This document shows positions 11,473 to 23,430 of a stretch of DNA of 64,000 nt, in pieces. Where the stretch lies: positions 6,324,001 to 6,388,000 of the forward strand of contig CM060731.1 in the NCBI GenBank assembly GCA_030704615.1, in the 5' to 3' direction. The notes beneath the pieces were generated by a model, which saw only the letters and a program-made list of their open reading frames with translations, searched no databases and had not been told where the DNA came from. How positions within the stretch are numbered: the first letter of the stretch is position 1; every line of letters begins with the position of its first letter. This stretch comes from Takakia lepidozioides (lineage: Eukaryota > Streptophyta > Takakiopsida > Takakiales > Takakiaceae). The translations under genes and the position numbers were made by a program.

Positions 11473-14400
11473 CTGAAGTGCATATACAAGCATTGCAGAA
11501 AAAACATACAGATAAAATAAAAAAGTTGTCTATCATGAGAGAATATGTTGGATGACTGCAGATCGCTAGATACAACAGTAGCTTACTGATCACACATGGT
11601 AGTGCCTCACGCTTCCGACCATATATGGTACAACAATCCACGAATGGAGGTGAACTCCTGGCATTGCAATAGCAATTGAGGGAATATTAGTTATCTTCTA
11701 GAAACAGGTCAAAACTCATTATAGATCCATGATGAAGTTCAACCAACACACTTTCTAAATAACAAAAACTCTGGTATGGCCCCCAACCCATTAAGAATTT
11801 AAGAACTGACTGTTGATGGCCACACTTGCTGGGAAAAACAACACACAGAAAAACCCTACTCGAACCTACCTACCTGTTACACCGAGAACTGCAGGAACCA
11901 ACCATTGTATAGCTGCAAGTGTTGTCAGGTCCAACTGCATGCCCAACACACATGCACACATATAAAGATCACACATTGACCATCTACTAATAACACAGTG
12001 GACTCCGATATAACATCGGCACACTGAGACCCTGAATCAACTCTTTGTAGATAAAGGCTAACCTATGTTGGCAAAGCTAAAGAGAGCAATTTCTTGAACA
12101 TGTGCTCATTATTAGCAGCACAGGAATTGAAGCAAGGGGAACAATAGAGAGCCAGGGATGACGAATGGCTGCATGCTTCTTTCTGACGCAGTACCTCTAA
12201 CATGCTGCAAGGCTGCCACTTGCATCAGACGCATTTCACAAACTCAAAAAGTGGCCACCAGTACCGCCGGTGGGTTAGGAGGCCCACCTACCAGCGTGGC
12301 TGGTGGCCACCAGATAATAGCCAGTAGGGTAATGGAACCCTTGCTCAACCTTTATCTTGCTGCCTGAACACCATCCAGTACTGGACATGAAGCTGGCCAG
12401 CAACTGCATGTGCAAAGGACAGGCTTACAATAACGAAAGACATGCGAGTGCTCAAGCCTGTTGACTCTCACAACAGGCTGTCACTCACAATTTATAGAGG
12501 CACTTCTTTTACCTCATCACGATTCCACCAACCAAGAGGCAGATGTGAACCAATCTTGATTGTTTGCTGGCTTACATAAGTCCTGCCACCATTATTCTTC
12601 AACATCATGTGTGTCTCAGTCATCTCTATGTCAGCCTTTTTGGTGGAAGATGAACCCTCCTGATACTGCTGTCCAGGCTCGTTCTTGCTATGCAATACAT
12701 TGTTCTGGGGTATCCCTTGTGACCTGTGCAGCTGGTCTGGTGAAGTCAACATCTTTGCCTGGACAGCTTCCCTGCCAAGCAAAGTAACATCCTGCCCTGG
12801 AAAACCACCATCCACAGGTTGTTGTGGAAATGCACTTTGAAATGCGTGGCCTGCATCAGGGGAAAGCTCATTCTGGTTGAAACCTTTTAAGCCTTGCACA
12901 GCAACAGGAGCATCTGTGCCGCACGTCAATGGGTGGTTCAAAACAAGAGAGTACGAGCTGAAGTTAACATCGTCACGGCGCGTTGGCAGGGAATTGTCAA
13001 GCGCCCCAAGGGGGGAGCCAAGCTCGTTTGTGGAAGGAAAAATTACAGGGTCTCGAATATCACGACTGGTAAAATCCAGTAGCTTCTTTAATAACCAGTA
13101 ACAATTGCTGACCATGTGACTGCTATCCAGACAGTTAGAATCCCCATATACTGCGATACGCCCTTTCCCTGCTTCCACTGCTCCCAGAATGGGTGATTCC
13201 ACCTGCCCCATGCCATCCAACAATCACAAGTTCATGATGGACAGCTACGATTTCTTGCAATAACAGCAGTGACCGCAAAAAGGCATAACAAAAGAAAAGT
13301 ATCAGTTTGCATTTATAACTTACAACAGCCATCTACCTTTTCCATCGTCTGAAAAATAGCAGCATCGGTGGACGAAACCTTGAAACAAGATTGCGCTCAT
13401 CAAGGTAGATGTACAAAGAGAAACAGAGAGAAGAGGGGATTCAGTCCAACCATTGTTTCGTGGCCTTCCCATCTTATTGTGTTGCACTGCTAAGCTACTC
13501 TTCATGCACAGCCTTGACAGGACATTCTTTATTCCACTAGCACTGTGTAAATCGACCATTCATACAAACACTTGTACTTCACTGCATTACAAGCAATCAA
13601 AGCTGCATCCCCACCAGCCGCAGAACATCAATCAATGGTGATCACTGACTGGAGCCCATTCCTGAGGCATTATGACGTCCATTTGTACTAGTAAAAAGAT
13701 TCTTAACCTTATAATATCCTGCAGAATGAGCTGTGGAGGCTGTTAAAAGGACACAGGACACTTCCACTAAGGTAATTGGTTGCACAAAACCTGTGCACGT
13801 CCAGATGTGCGTGAGGAGGTGATTCCAGAACGCCCTCCAGAGTGATCCTGGAAAAGAAAGCGGTGCACAAAGCCACGTGCCGGAAAGCGCTGAATATCAG
13901 TGCCCGATGCATAGTGCGCTCTCTCCCCACCTATAGAGTATGCACCATTCAGGATGGTATCTCCAAACGCAATGCCAAAAGGGGCGAGCAGATCATTCAA
14001 AGCTGGAATATTCGCCCCTCCCGTGGCAGGGGTCCACCAACTACGAGTGTTATCATCAAAAAATTTCATCTTAACCATGGTCTCCACGTGATACCAATCA
14101 GCAAAAACAATCAATCCTAGGCCCTTGCTCTCAACATCCTCCTTAAGTTTCTCAATTTCCTCATCATAGAACTCATCCTCGAGGTCAACCATCAACAACG
14201 TTCCATACTGCCCAGCATCAAAGCAGGTCAAAGGGGAGCCCAGTATTTCCAAAAAGTAGCCAGCATCTCGAAGATTGTCAAACATGCCATGGAAATTGGT
14301 ATGCAAATGGTCCCCATGCCAATCCAGAATGTCATTGCGCACATCTAGCGAGTCACGAGGTATGTATCCAGGCGGGTACCGGACGCTGTGGAACTGATCC

Positions 14401-17400
14401 CAAAGTATACGCTTCTCACGCAGTGGTGTCGGAATGACTGCTACTTTGAGAGGAAGAACACACTCCCATTTTCTAGGTTTACTTTCCCCCCTACCTGGAG
14501 GCGAAACAACTGTGAAAACGATGTTCCCGACAATTGTTCCCTCAAAGTTGGCGCCTTCATCTTTGATTCTGAAGTGCAGTCCAAGAAAGCCAGTCCAAGG
14601 CCAGAGTACATCTGAATATGTGTATTGTATGTCCAGCAAATTGTCATTATCTCCAGACGGGAGCCACGAGGGTGCAGTCTCAATGTAGCCCACAACACCC
14701 ATCCCATTAAGAATGGTCGCATTGAAAATTATAGGCATGGCGCCTGCATATAAAGGCTGCCGACAAAAAGGCCAAGCATATGGGCAATCAGTGAGGTCCA
14801 ATGAACTTGGCATAATGCTTGCTCGAGGTTTATAATTTGCCAAGATCTCAAATGACTTCAACCTGGAATGTGCCAACATAGGTTACATGTTAGCTAGTCT
14901 GGCCACTCTCCTAAAGGTGTGGAGCAGTGACCTCACTAGTTGGGGACATCTGAGAACCAAGACAGACAACATCAGAGAACCCTAAACCCTAAACCCTGAA
15001 CTTTGTCAACGACCTCAGAAAGCCAGACGAAAACAATATAATTTTCCTGATTCAGAACAGCAAGCAACAGAAGGGATTACTAAATGTCTCAATGACTTGA
15101 AATCAACCACCTTGCATTCCTACTTTCAGCTCCCATGGACTATGACATACCAAAAGCATATCAGACACCATAAAATAACAGACAACAGCCAATCTAGGGA
15201 TGTAGGCAGGTTTTGACACTGGAAAGAGGAAATACATCGGTTGGAGGCCAAAATAGGAAGTCTTTCAAAATTGAAAAGTTTGTGACGGCAAAAAGTGAAC
15301 ATACAAGTTGAGGCGCCCTGCACCTTGCTCGAACATGTTGGGACCAGACAGGCGCGAGGCACCTTCCACAAGGGCCTGCTTCATACTGGCTGGATTGAGA
15401 AGCTGCCACCTCTCTTGTTCTGGCACCACACTGGCCAGCAGGCACACTGCGCCAGCCACCACTGGACTGGCCACACTAGTACCAGAAAGGCTCTTGCAGC
15501 CTGAGCTAATCTTGGACCCAATCACCTCACGACCATATGCCACAATGTCAGGCTTTACCCGCCCATATCTGCATTCCAAGGTCAGGCAAGTTCGTTCAAC
15601 AAAAGCCCAACTACAGAGCAATTGCACAGGAACCACCCAATGAATTCAATCATCAACTTCAGGGCTTCAGATTGCAATCCATGTATTGCGCCAGCAAAGC
15701 AAAAATACGTTCACGTATTGCTAAGTAAGCTCCCAACAGAGTAGGTTGCCCTGGGTTCAAATTCATATGGGCCTACATTCGAGGTTACATTGAGTGATCC
15801 ACCCAGCAATGAAGGTGGGGGGCACTGTCTTGCCAACCTGTGTACCAACAGGTGCACTGGCTTCTTCTGTATAACCGCATCAAATGGGAACCTTACCCGT
15901 GTGGGATCTCCCAAGTGCTCATGCCACGTGAGGAAAAAGAAGCGATGTGATCACTGTAATCGATGCCTCCTACCCCAATGACATCACTTTGATCAGCCGG
16001 GTTGTTCAAGGTGCCATACAGTGGCCCATCATTGCCAATAGCAGATACCATGATAATGTTATTTGCTGTCATTTCCCAAACCTGTATCATACACGGACCC
16101 AGATTATTTGGTCCAGCTTGTTGCTTGACATCCTTCCAACATTCAAAACTCTTCAAGACATCATCCCTGAATTGAACCCTTCTCCTACAACCAACACCCA
16201 CAAATGGAAGACAATCAACCTCACTTGACAAGATCTAATCAATCACGTTGCCAAGCTTTAGTATTTGAAACACTGGCATGGGCCCATGGAGAAGTCCTGA
16301 AATGACTGGTCAATATCTCCAGTCCAACAATACGAATCAAACAGCTCCTGCAGTACCCATTAGCGGCATACCACATAAGCAAACATCAGAAACAGAAAAC
16401 CTATAACACTATAGACAGGATGACCTTGCTTTGATGTCGTAGAGCACGTCAGTTGCAGACACAATCAAAGAAAATCAAACCTTCAAGGCCAGAGGGTCTC
16501 ACCTTTTCCACAAAAGGACAGTCCAAATAGTCAGGCCCACCAATGCTGAGGTTCAGTACATTCATCTTTGTAGCAATTGCATAATTGAACGCATCCAGGA
16601 ACCATGATGTGTATGATACCTGCACCCCACTGCAAACATCTTTGATCATCGGCTGGCAGCACAGGAAAGGGGCACTCACCTGCCCTTCATCTCCTAATCA
16701 TCATAGCTATATGGCATCTGCCTACACTGACACAATAATGCTTTTAAAAATCTACATTCTAATACTGAATATCTCAGAGCCACATGGAGCACCGGCAGCA
16801 GCTTTCTTTGCCTTTTTGCTCAAAAAGCAGTCAATAGAACAATATATGCAATCAGCAACAATTGCATTACCTGTCCATCAGTGAACACACGAAAGGCATA
16901 AATCTCTGCATCTGGAGCAAAGCCTAGGCATTGTGAATCTTGACTTGAGATAACGCCTGCAACAAATGTGCCGTGGCCAAGATTGTCATTCAACGTGTCC
17001 TCATTGGTCCAGTTGGTTCTCTCCTGCAACTCATCCCACGCTGGCCTAAATCAGCCCCAGCATTTCCTACTGTTAATCTTAGTCTCTGACCTCACAATAT
17101 GGGATGGATTGCGAAGTCGGGACATACCAACATTGTCCACCCCTCTTGGAGTCAAAAGTCTTGCCAAGCAGTATTCAGAATATCACTAGCTGTAAGCTAG
17201 GAATGACAGTTGTAGAGTTGCGGAGCACATTCCTGCTTTTCAACACCTAAACTTTTCAGATGTAGAACAGCACAATCATTGGCTTTTCCAATCTCATGTG
17301 TGGACCAAAGTTGAAGGAGTGGAGGTGAGGGATAAAGCATGAAATTTCAAAGACTAGCAGAATTGCCAATACAGCCACCTCTAAAATTAGCCAGATGCAG

Positions 17401-19339
17401 GCATGTCGACAGCTCACTTGTAGTGATCTATGACTGGATACATTTAACCCCTCAACACTTCAGTGTTTCCCTCCAGACAGCAGGAAAATGATGCACATTA
17501 TGTTCCTCAAGAACACAGTCATGACGAAAAGTAGTGGTGAAAGAAAGCCTTTGTGTACTAATTCCGCTGGTATCTTTTAGTTGTTTACAAAGACCCTGAG
17601 AATAAAAACCAGTTATGACACAAAGGAGGCACATTCTGCTTACTCCTGGCACATGCTTACCTTTATGTTGCGAAAGTGAGGATGATCAGCACGAATGCCT
17701 GTGTCAAACACTGCCATCCTCACTTTGGCACCCGTGAAGCCCTTGTCCCACAGCTTCTCTGCTCCAAACATGGAGGTAATCTGTGATCTCTGCTTCCCAT
17801 TCCAACCCAGCCACATTCCAATCTCAGCATACTTTTACTTCGTGATGACACATTGAGGGCAATATTTGCCCCCTCATGTAAGAAAACCATCCACATATCC
17901 ATTTCATGTAATAATGAGAATGCGTCAAACCGATCAGTCAAATGAGCTCCTCTTATGTGAACCAGATTTCCACTCTTTTGTCTTACTCCGTCATTCCCTC
18001 ACTTTACCAGAACTCCTTTACATTCAATAAAAGGTAGGCAGTTGGTCATCCTTGTATGGGAAAGATTCAAACCCAGTGCAGAACCTTTCTTACAACCTTG
18101 TTGCAGACAGCACGGATCTCAAGACCAATGCATAACAACCAGAGGAGAGTGCACTCAAGTGCAGGCAGGCCATAAAAGTACGACTTCCTTAGGTCCGCAG
18201 TAGTTTTACAGTGTCACAGAAAGTGTCATGCAATAATGACATGTTCCTGCAGAAGCATTTCCATTACTTATGTACTACAACTACTTCAAGAGTTTCAGTA
18301 GGCCATGCTCTTGACAGCTCAGGCAGACAGAGTAGTTGCATATCACCATCCTTCGATGTACTAACCTACAGACCATCTTGACCATTTTTAAAAGTACCTG
18401 CAGTAAGAGCTTTCGGCCTTGCTTTCCAAGAGAGACATTTGCATGGATCAGACCCCAACTTCGCTGGGCGTCATCTTCGTACGACATGTCTGTATGAAGA
18501 CGGCCGCGTGCCTTCACCTCGACCTCATTGAACTCAGAGCCTCTAAGAGATTCCTGCATTTCCAACTCGGCGGTTTTTGCACCCTCTTGCACGGCAAACC
18601 CTTTCCCACGCTTCCCTGCCTCCCCGTCGCAAGCACAGCCAGCTGCGCGAGCGCCAAACATTTCCTTGCCAAGTGTTGGCGGTTCTTGAGACTGTCTGCC
18701 CGTACTTTTCTCAGTTGTAAGTGAACGAGTGAACCGCATCTGGGGCGAAACATCCTTCACAAAGCTAAGCTTTGCTAACTTCCTTAATAGAGATTCACTT
18801 GAACTTCTATCCAATCTGAGCAATGCGAAATCTGTAGGGAAAGCGGAAGCCGGATTGACACGGTCCACCCAATGCCACATTCCTACATTTAACACATCCT
18901 GTAAGACTTGCCTGTGTTCGGAAGCATGTCGATACTCCCTGAATCTAACGATATACTCATCAGAAACTTCCCCTATAGCTCTCACAGGCCCCGTAGGCTC
19001 ACTCGTCTCCCCTTCCCCCTCCAAACACGTAGTCCTCAATTGTTCCTGATCTGCAGTCGCTGATCCGAACCGGTGAACAGGACACTGGCAGTTGGCTTGG
19101 CTTGATATCTCAGGTTCATCACCGCTTGTCGGAGGATCTGCGCTAAGCCCTACCCTTGCTTCAGTGTCCTGATTGCAACCTGCCTCCTCGATCTCTTCAG
19201 CACTACAGGACCCTGACTCGCCGAGATGCGGATACGCACCACATGTACCCCAATCCTTCGCATTGCCTGCGTGCAAGGGCTTGTGTGATGCCAACATCAG
19301 TAGCAACAGAAGCGCCCCCCATCCTGCTAAGGCTCTCAT
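11342..19339 (-). CDS. S1P: Site-1 protease (membrane-bound subtilase, S8 family), nine exons
   Basis: Exons on the minus strand by GT-AG sites and phase: 19339-18398, 17780-17661, 17023-16871, 16619-16503, 16081-15897, 15568-15305, 14862-13791, 13202-12513, and a last exon from 11472. They encode a signal peptide ([10 protein letters not shown]), a propeptide ([12 protein letters not shown]), an RKLL site, then the subtilase domain with Asp in VFDTGI (exon 2), His in LGHGTFVAG (exon 3), the oxyanion Asn in SAIGNDGPL (exon 5) and Ser in [10 protein letters not shown] (exon 6). Long S1P-specific regions in exons 7-8 follow. The family cleaves membrane-bound bZIP factors and other secretory proteins in the Golgi. 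About 1,220 residues, longer than the roughly 1,040 of Arabidopsis because of the N-terminal lead and exon 8. The final anchor exon appears to lack one base (see findings). No other coding damage was seen. Confidence 0.93.
14978..15000. repeat. Short interstitial telomere-like repeat
   Basis: Three consecutive CCCTAAA-type units (plant telomere repeat, complement TTTAGGG) sit in S1P intron 6. Such short runs are common in plant introns and promoters. Confidence 0.7.
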
Positions 19340-21200
19340 GCTGCCCGGACCCTCACCCTCGCCTCCCTCTCATGGTGGCTTCTTCCACATTGCTAATCCA
19401 AGCCACTATACCTTCTCATTCCCTTCCTTTGCCCATGCACCTCCGCCTCCTCCTGATTGTTTGGTAAATCGGTCATCGGACGCCAACCTCGGGTGTAGCC
19501 GATTCCGCTTGATCATCTCACACTGACAACGGGTCCACTCTCCTGGCCTTCTAGATTCCAGGCTTGAACAGTGCGATTTTGGAAGATGAAAGCTCTAGTA
19601 AAGCTTTCACAACGTCTGCTCAATCCATCCCTACACCCTACTCTCCCCACACCATTGACATGATGGATCGCAACATGCAATCCAATGCGGATGAGGCTGC
19701 AGGCACGGAGCCCAGCACTGAACGCTGTGTGCTAATAACAACACACTAACCTGCCCCCTCAGCACCCTAAACCACTATCAACCCTCTAACCCACACACTA
19801 AACCCTTGCTCGCCTCATTTGCACGATAAAAACCCAACGGCGACGATTGTCGTTCAGTCTCCGTCCTGTAATATATGCGATACGTTTTACAAATGTGCCC
19901 TACGATCGAAACGACAAAGAACATAAGAATATCGATGAGTTGGACTTATACATAGAGAATACAGAATAATCTGTTCCCATTCCAAAAAAAAAAGAAAAAA
20001 AGGAATAATATGAACTGTCAAGCCAAAAGAATGGATTTCTCAGAAATTTTATTCTATAATCCGCAGATGTGCATTTTTATTTCATTTTAAAATACGGCAT
20101 GATGTCGAAGTTTGAGCTCAGTTGTGAAGCACTGGCATCCGTACCAGATTTAGTATACATATCCTATATTTTATAAATTAAAAAAGTAGGATTGTCAGTA
20201 ATTCAATTTAAAGAAAATTATTTATATATTCAATACAATATTTGTCTTGAGCTATCATGTACCCTTCTACAGGGGTCATTCGTGGGAGTATTATGGGACA
20301 CACCAGTATGAGAAACGGAGAGAAAGATCAAAGAGGACTCCTCCTTAAGGAATTGTAATTGAATAATTTCAAGTATGTCTCCCACTTGGTTATTTTTTGG
20401 AAGAATACCAAATTTATAATATAGTTATATTTATCATATAAATTGTAAACAATTTGTAATTGCGTGAGTGAACCTATGTCTATCTTACAATCTCTGTTTC
20501 TGTGAAAACATTGGAATCCTATTACTGCGTTTTTGTGCTCACATCTCCATTTTTCTATGCTCACGTGAACTGGCGTACAAGTGTGCTCATGTTCTACCAA
20601 ACCCCTACCTCCCTCATATGACATCTTTCTTGAACAATTTATGAAGAATGAATGGATGAATTTTTAGGGTTTATTATCAGATTCCACTATTCACAAAGAG
20701 GAGCCATATGCGTCTAGCCACTCGTTTAAGGCTCCTGATACATGTTTTAGCCCTTCAAAGATCCGTAAGCCCCCTCTTTTTATAGTGTTTTGTGGAACCC
20801 TCCAAAAGTGGAAGGAATAATGACTCAACTTTTTTCTTTTTCTTTTTTAAGGTGAAGAGGGGCGAAGCCACAAAACTTTATTTGAATTATTTGAAGGGAA
20901 AACAATTAAAACCCTTTGATGCCCGAAGGCTGCCATAAGGTTTAACACACGACAAGGCATAACGGATATCCCGATGAACTATGATTGTGCTAAAGAAACT
21001 TTCAGCAGGAAACGGATTGCAAACCGATGACTGAAATTAGTTTCGAGAAAACAGAAATAACGTGGGACTAGTCTAGCCTTGAAGAGGCTGGATGGTACGT
21101 TGTGCATAATAGACAAGCATGGAGGGCCAACCACTCCTTGTTCCTTGCATAGAACCATTGTAGAGAGCAACTCTGAAAATCTAAGTGCAGAAGTGGAGAG
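19340..21200. other. Upstream region of S1P and AT-rich intergenic DNA
   Basis: The first few hundred bases left of the S1P start must hold its promoter and 5' leader (it reads leftwards from 19339), but no clear TATA box stands out. From about 19900 the sequence is AT-rich with no gene, RNA gene or repeat that I can support. Confidence 0.5.
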
Positions 21201-21210
21201 GAGGGGAGAT

Positions 21211-22592
21211 CTATCTGTAGAGCAGCTTGGTCCTTGTGCTAGGCTTCACATGCTTCCAGTTGACATCTGATTTGTCAAACTCTGGGGAAGCGGAAGAGGA
21301 GGGCTTTGTGGTGTTGCCATTGAGGGGGGATTTCTCCAGGCCAGACACAATCTCCCACTCTCGTGCATGCGCAAATGACGTCGTTTCTGCCCCAAGTGGC
21401 CCTGAAGGAACTGAGGAGGGCATGCTGCCGATCTGGGTATTTGACGATGCATGCATGCACTCTTTCTCAAGCAAGTTTAGCTGCTATGGTAAGATCAAAA
21501 AATATCTTTGTGAGTGTAGCAGTGGCAGTGGAGTTAACATTGTCCAAGGACCAGGAACATCTGGCTTTCCAGGGTGCCATAGGGTGTATCCCCTCAAGGC
21601 TTCATAGACCGGACAGTCAATGGCTATGGATTTGGTAGTCCTGTCATAGTTGAGAAGCAGTACAACCTGGTTAGAGGGGAATGCTTCCCATGATGCAATA
21701 TAGAACGAGTCAATAAATGGCCATATCAGACGGGGTGCTTGACAATGTATGAGGCAGTGTTTCAATGTTTCGATGGTCCCAGATTGGCAGCACGAGCAGA
21801 GCAGGGCCTCAGGGAAATTCAGAAACTACCCGACCTTGAGCACCCTATTTGCTACCTGCCAGAAGAAGACACTAATTTATGCGGGCTTGGTTTTTTCCCA
21901 AATGAGTTTCCAGATTTCTCCCCAATTTTCCTCATGGAAGTTTTCATGCTGCCATCTTGCATTCCATTTGCCCGGAAGGGATTTGGCGCTTGCAAGGGCC
22001 CTGTATGCCCTCTTGGCCGAGTAGGAGAAGAATCCCAATTTGGTGTTACCGAATTTCCACTGCCACTCTCCAGAGTCTATCTGCAGGTCCTGGAGAGGCA
22101 TGCCTCCAATCCAAGCAAAGGAGGCAGAGAGAAGCCATAGAAAAGGGGGTGTTACCTCTGGGCAGATGGGTTGAAATCTTTGGCATGGGAGGACCACAAG
22201 CAGATTCTTGTCGGCAAGGCATCTATGCAGCAGAGATTTTGGGTAGTGTGTAAGAAGAGTGTCAGGAACCCGGAGAAGGTATCCGCTTTGAATGCATAGC
22301 CGGTTACTATGTCATGTTTCATCTCTCAAGTATACATTATTGAGTAGGGGTTTGCCTGAAGCCACAACCCAGCTATGAGGAGAATGCAGGGGCCGACCGT
22401 TTCGAAGAATTAGTTTCCTGGAATCTGGGATATTTCTGATAATGGAATTGATGCCGGATATAAGCCTTCTTGTACCTAGGACTGCTTGAAGGGAGTCAGA
22501 AGAGCTTGCCCACAGGTTGGCAATCTCAGAGTATCCTCTGGTTTCCCACTCCGCCCACATTTTGGCCTGAGTGCACTGTAAGGGAGATGGGG
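21211..22592 (-). mobile_element. LINE 3' relic with zinc-binding RVT tail
   Basis: Minus-strand frames match the end of a plant LINE ORF2. WAEWETRGYSEIANLWAS at about 22560 is followed by FFSYSAKRAYRALASAKS near 22030, then GEIWKLIWEKTKPA. The zf-RVT domain follows at about 21700-21810 with CSCCQSGTIETLKHCLIHC, giving the expected Cys and His spacing, and then a C-terminal tail. The frame breaks several times. The relic ends exactly where an LTR-like sequence starts at 22593, so it was either truncated or interrupted there. Confidence 0.7.
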
Positions 22593-23176
22593 TGTCACGG
22601 ACATAGCCCAGAGGAACTTACCAGGAGTAAATACCAGAAGTTACCAAGTTATCATGTTACCGGAAATTACCATGATTTATCGTGATTTACCATTACTTAC
22701 CAAGTTACCGGGAGTTTATCAAATTACCAAGAGTAACTTGGGAAACTACTCAAGAAGCTTCTTTTGGTAGAAACTTCTCTATCAAGATACCTCCTTTGTT
22801 TAAGAAAACTTCTCCATCAAGAAACCTTTGTTTAATCTTGGAAACTTCTCCAGCAAGAAACCTCCATAGGGGAAGCTTCTTAGTAGCCAGTATATATAGG
22901 AGGCGAGACTGGACACTCCAACACAAGTTCAAGCTACTCTTGTTCCAAGTCCAGTACTCCAGTCTAGCTTCCAGTATCTAGTCCAGTTTCCAGTATCTGG
23001 TATTCCAGTCCAGTTTCCAACATTCCAGAGTTCCAGTATTTTGTACTCTTGTCCATTGTTATAAATATCATCTTGATTCATGTTCACCTACCATGCATTC
23101 GGCCACGCCGACCTTGACTTCTTGTTTAGTCTTGTACCTCTAGTCTGATCTCTTGTTTGTGTTCTGCCCGGGGGGT
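22593..23176 (+). mobile_element. Candidate solo LTR
   Basis: The segment begins TGTCACGGACATAGCCC and ends near GGGGGGTGCA. It contains a TATA box (GTATATATAGGAGG, about 22890) followed by a CA-rich start region, as in LTR U3-R. Its left part repeats a TTACC/TTACCAAG word many times and its right part repeats TTCCAGTATCTAGTCCAG. No second copy, PBS or internal region is adjacent. Exact ends and a target-site duplication could not be fixed. Confidence 0.45.
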
Positions 23177-23430
23177 GCACTCTTTATAAACTGTGCGTAT
23201 CACGTGCGTTCGTCGCCTAATAAAAAAACCCCCTGTATACGGGTCCTTGGATAATTTATACCCCCTCTGTACATACTTTTTGAAGATTATAAAATCCCCT
23301 CCTGTAAATACACAAAAATTTACAATTTTAGAAAGTACCCCCTTCTGTATGTATATTCTCATTTTCCATCATTAAAAATAACCCTCCAATATGTATATGT
23401 ATGTTTTTATATTATATCGAATTTATTCAT

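Noticed and set aside
15295-16228. Plus-strand open frames across the protease gene
   Set aside because: They are complements of well-supported S1P exons and introns.
19201-19220. CACTACAGGA word resembling a CACTA end
   Set aside because: It lies inside S1P exon 1 coding sequence and has no subterminal repeats. Chance match.
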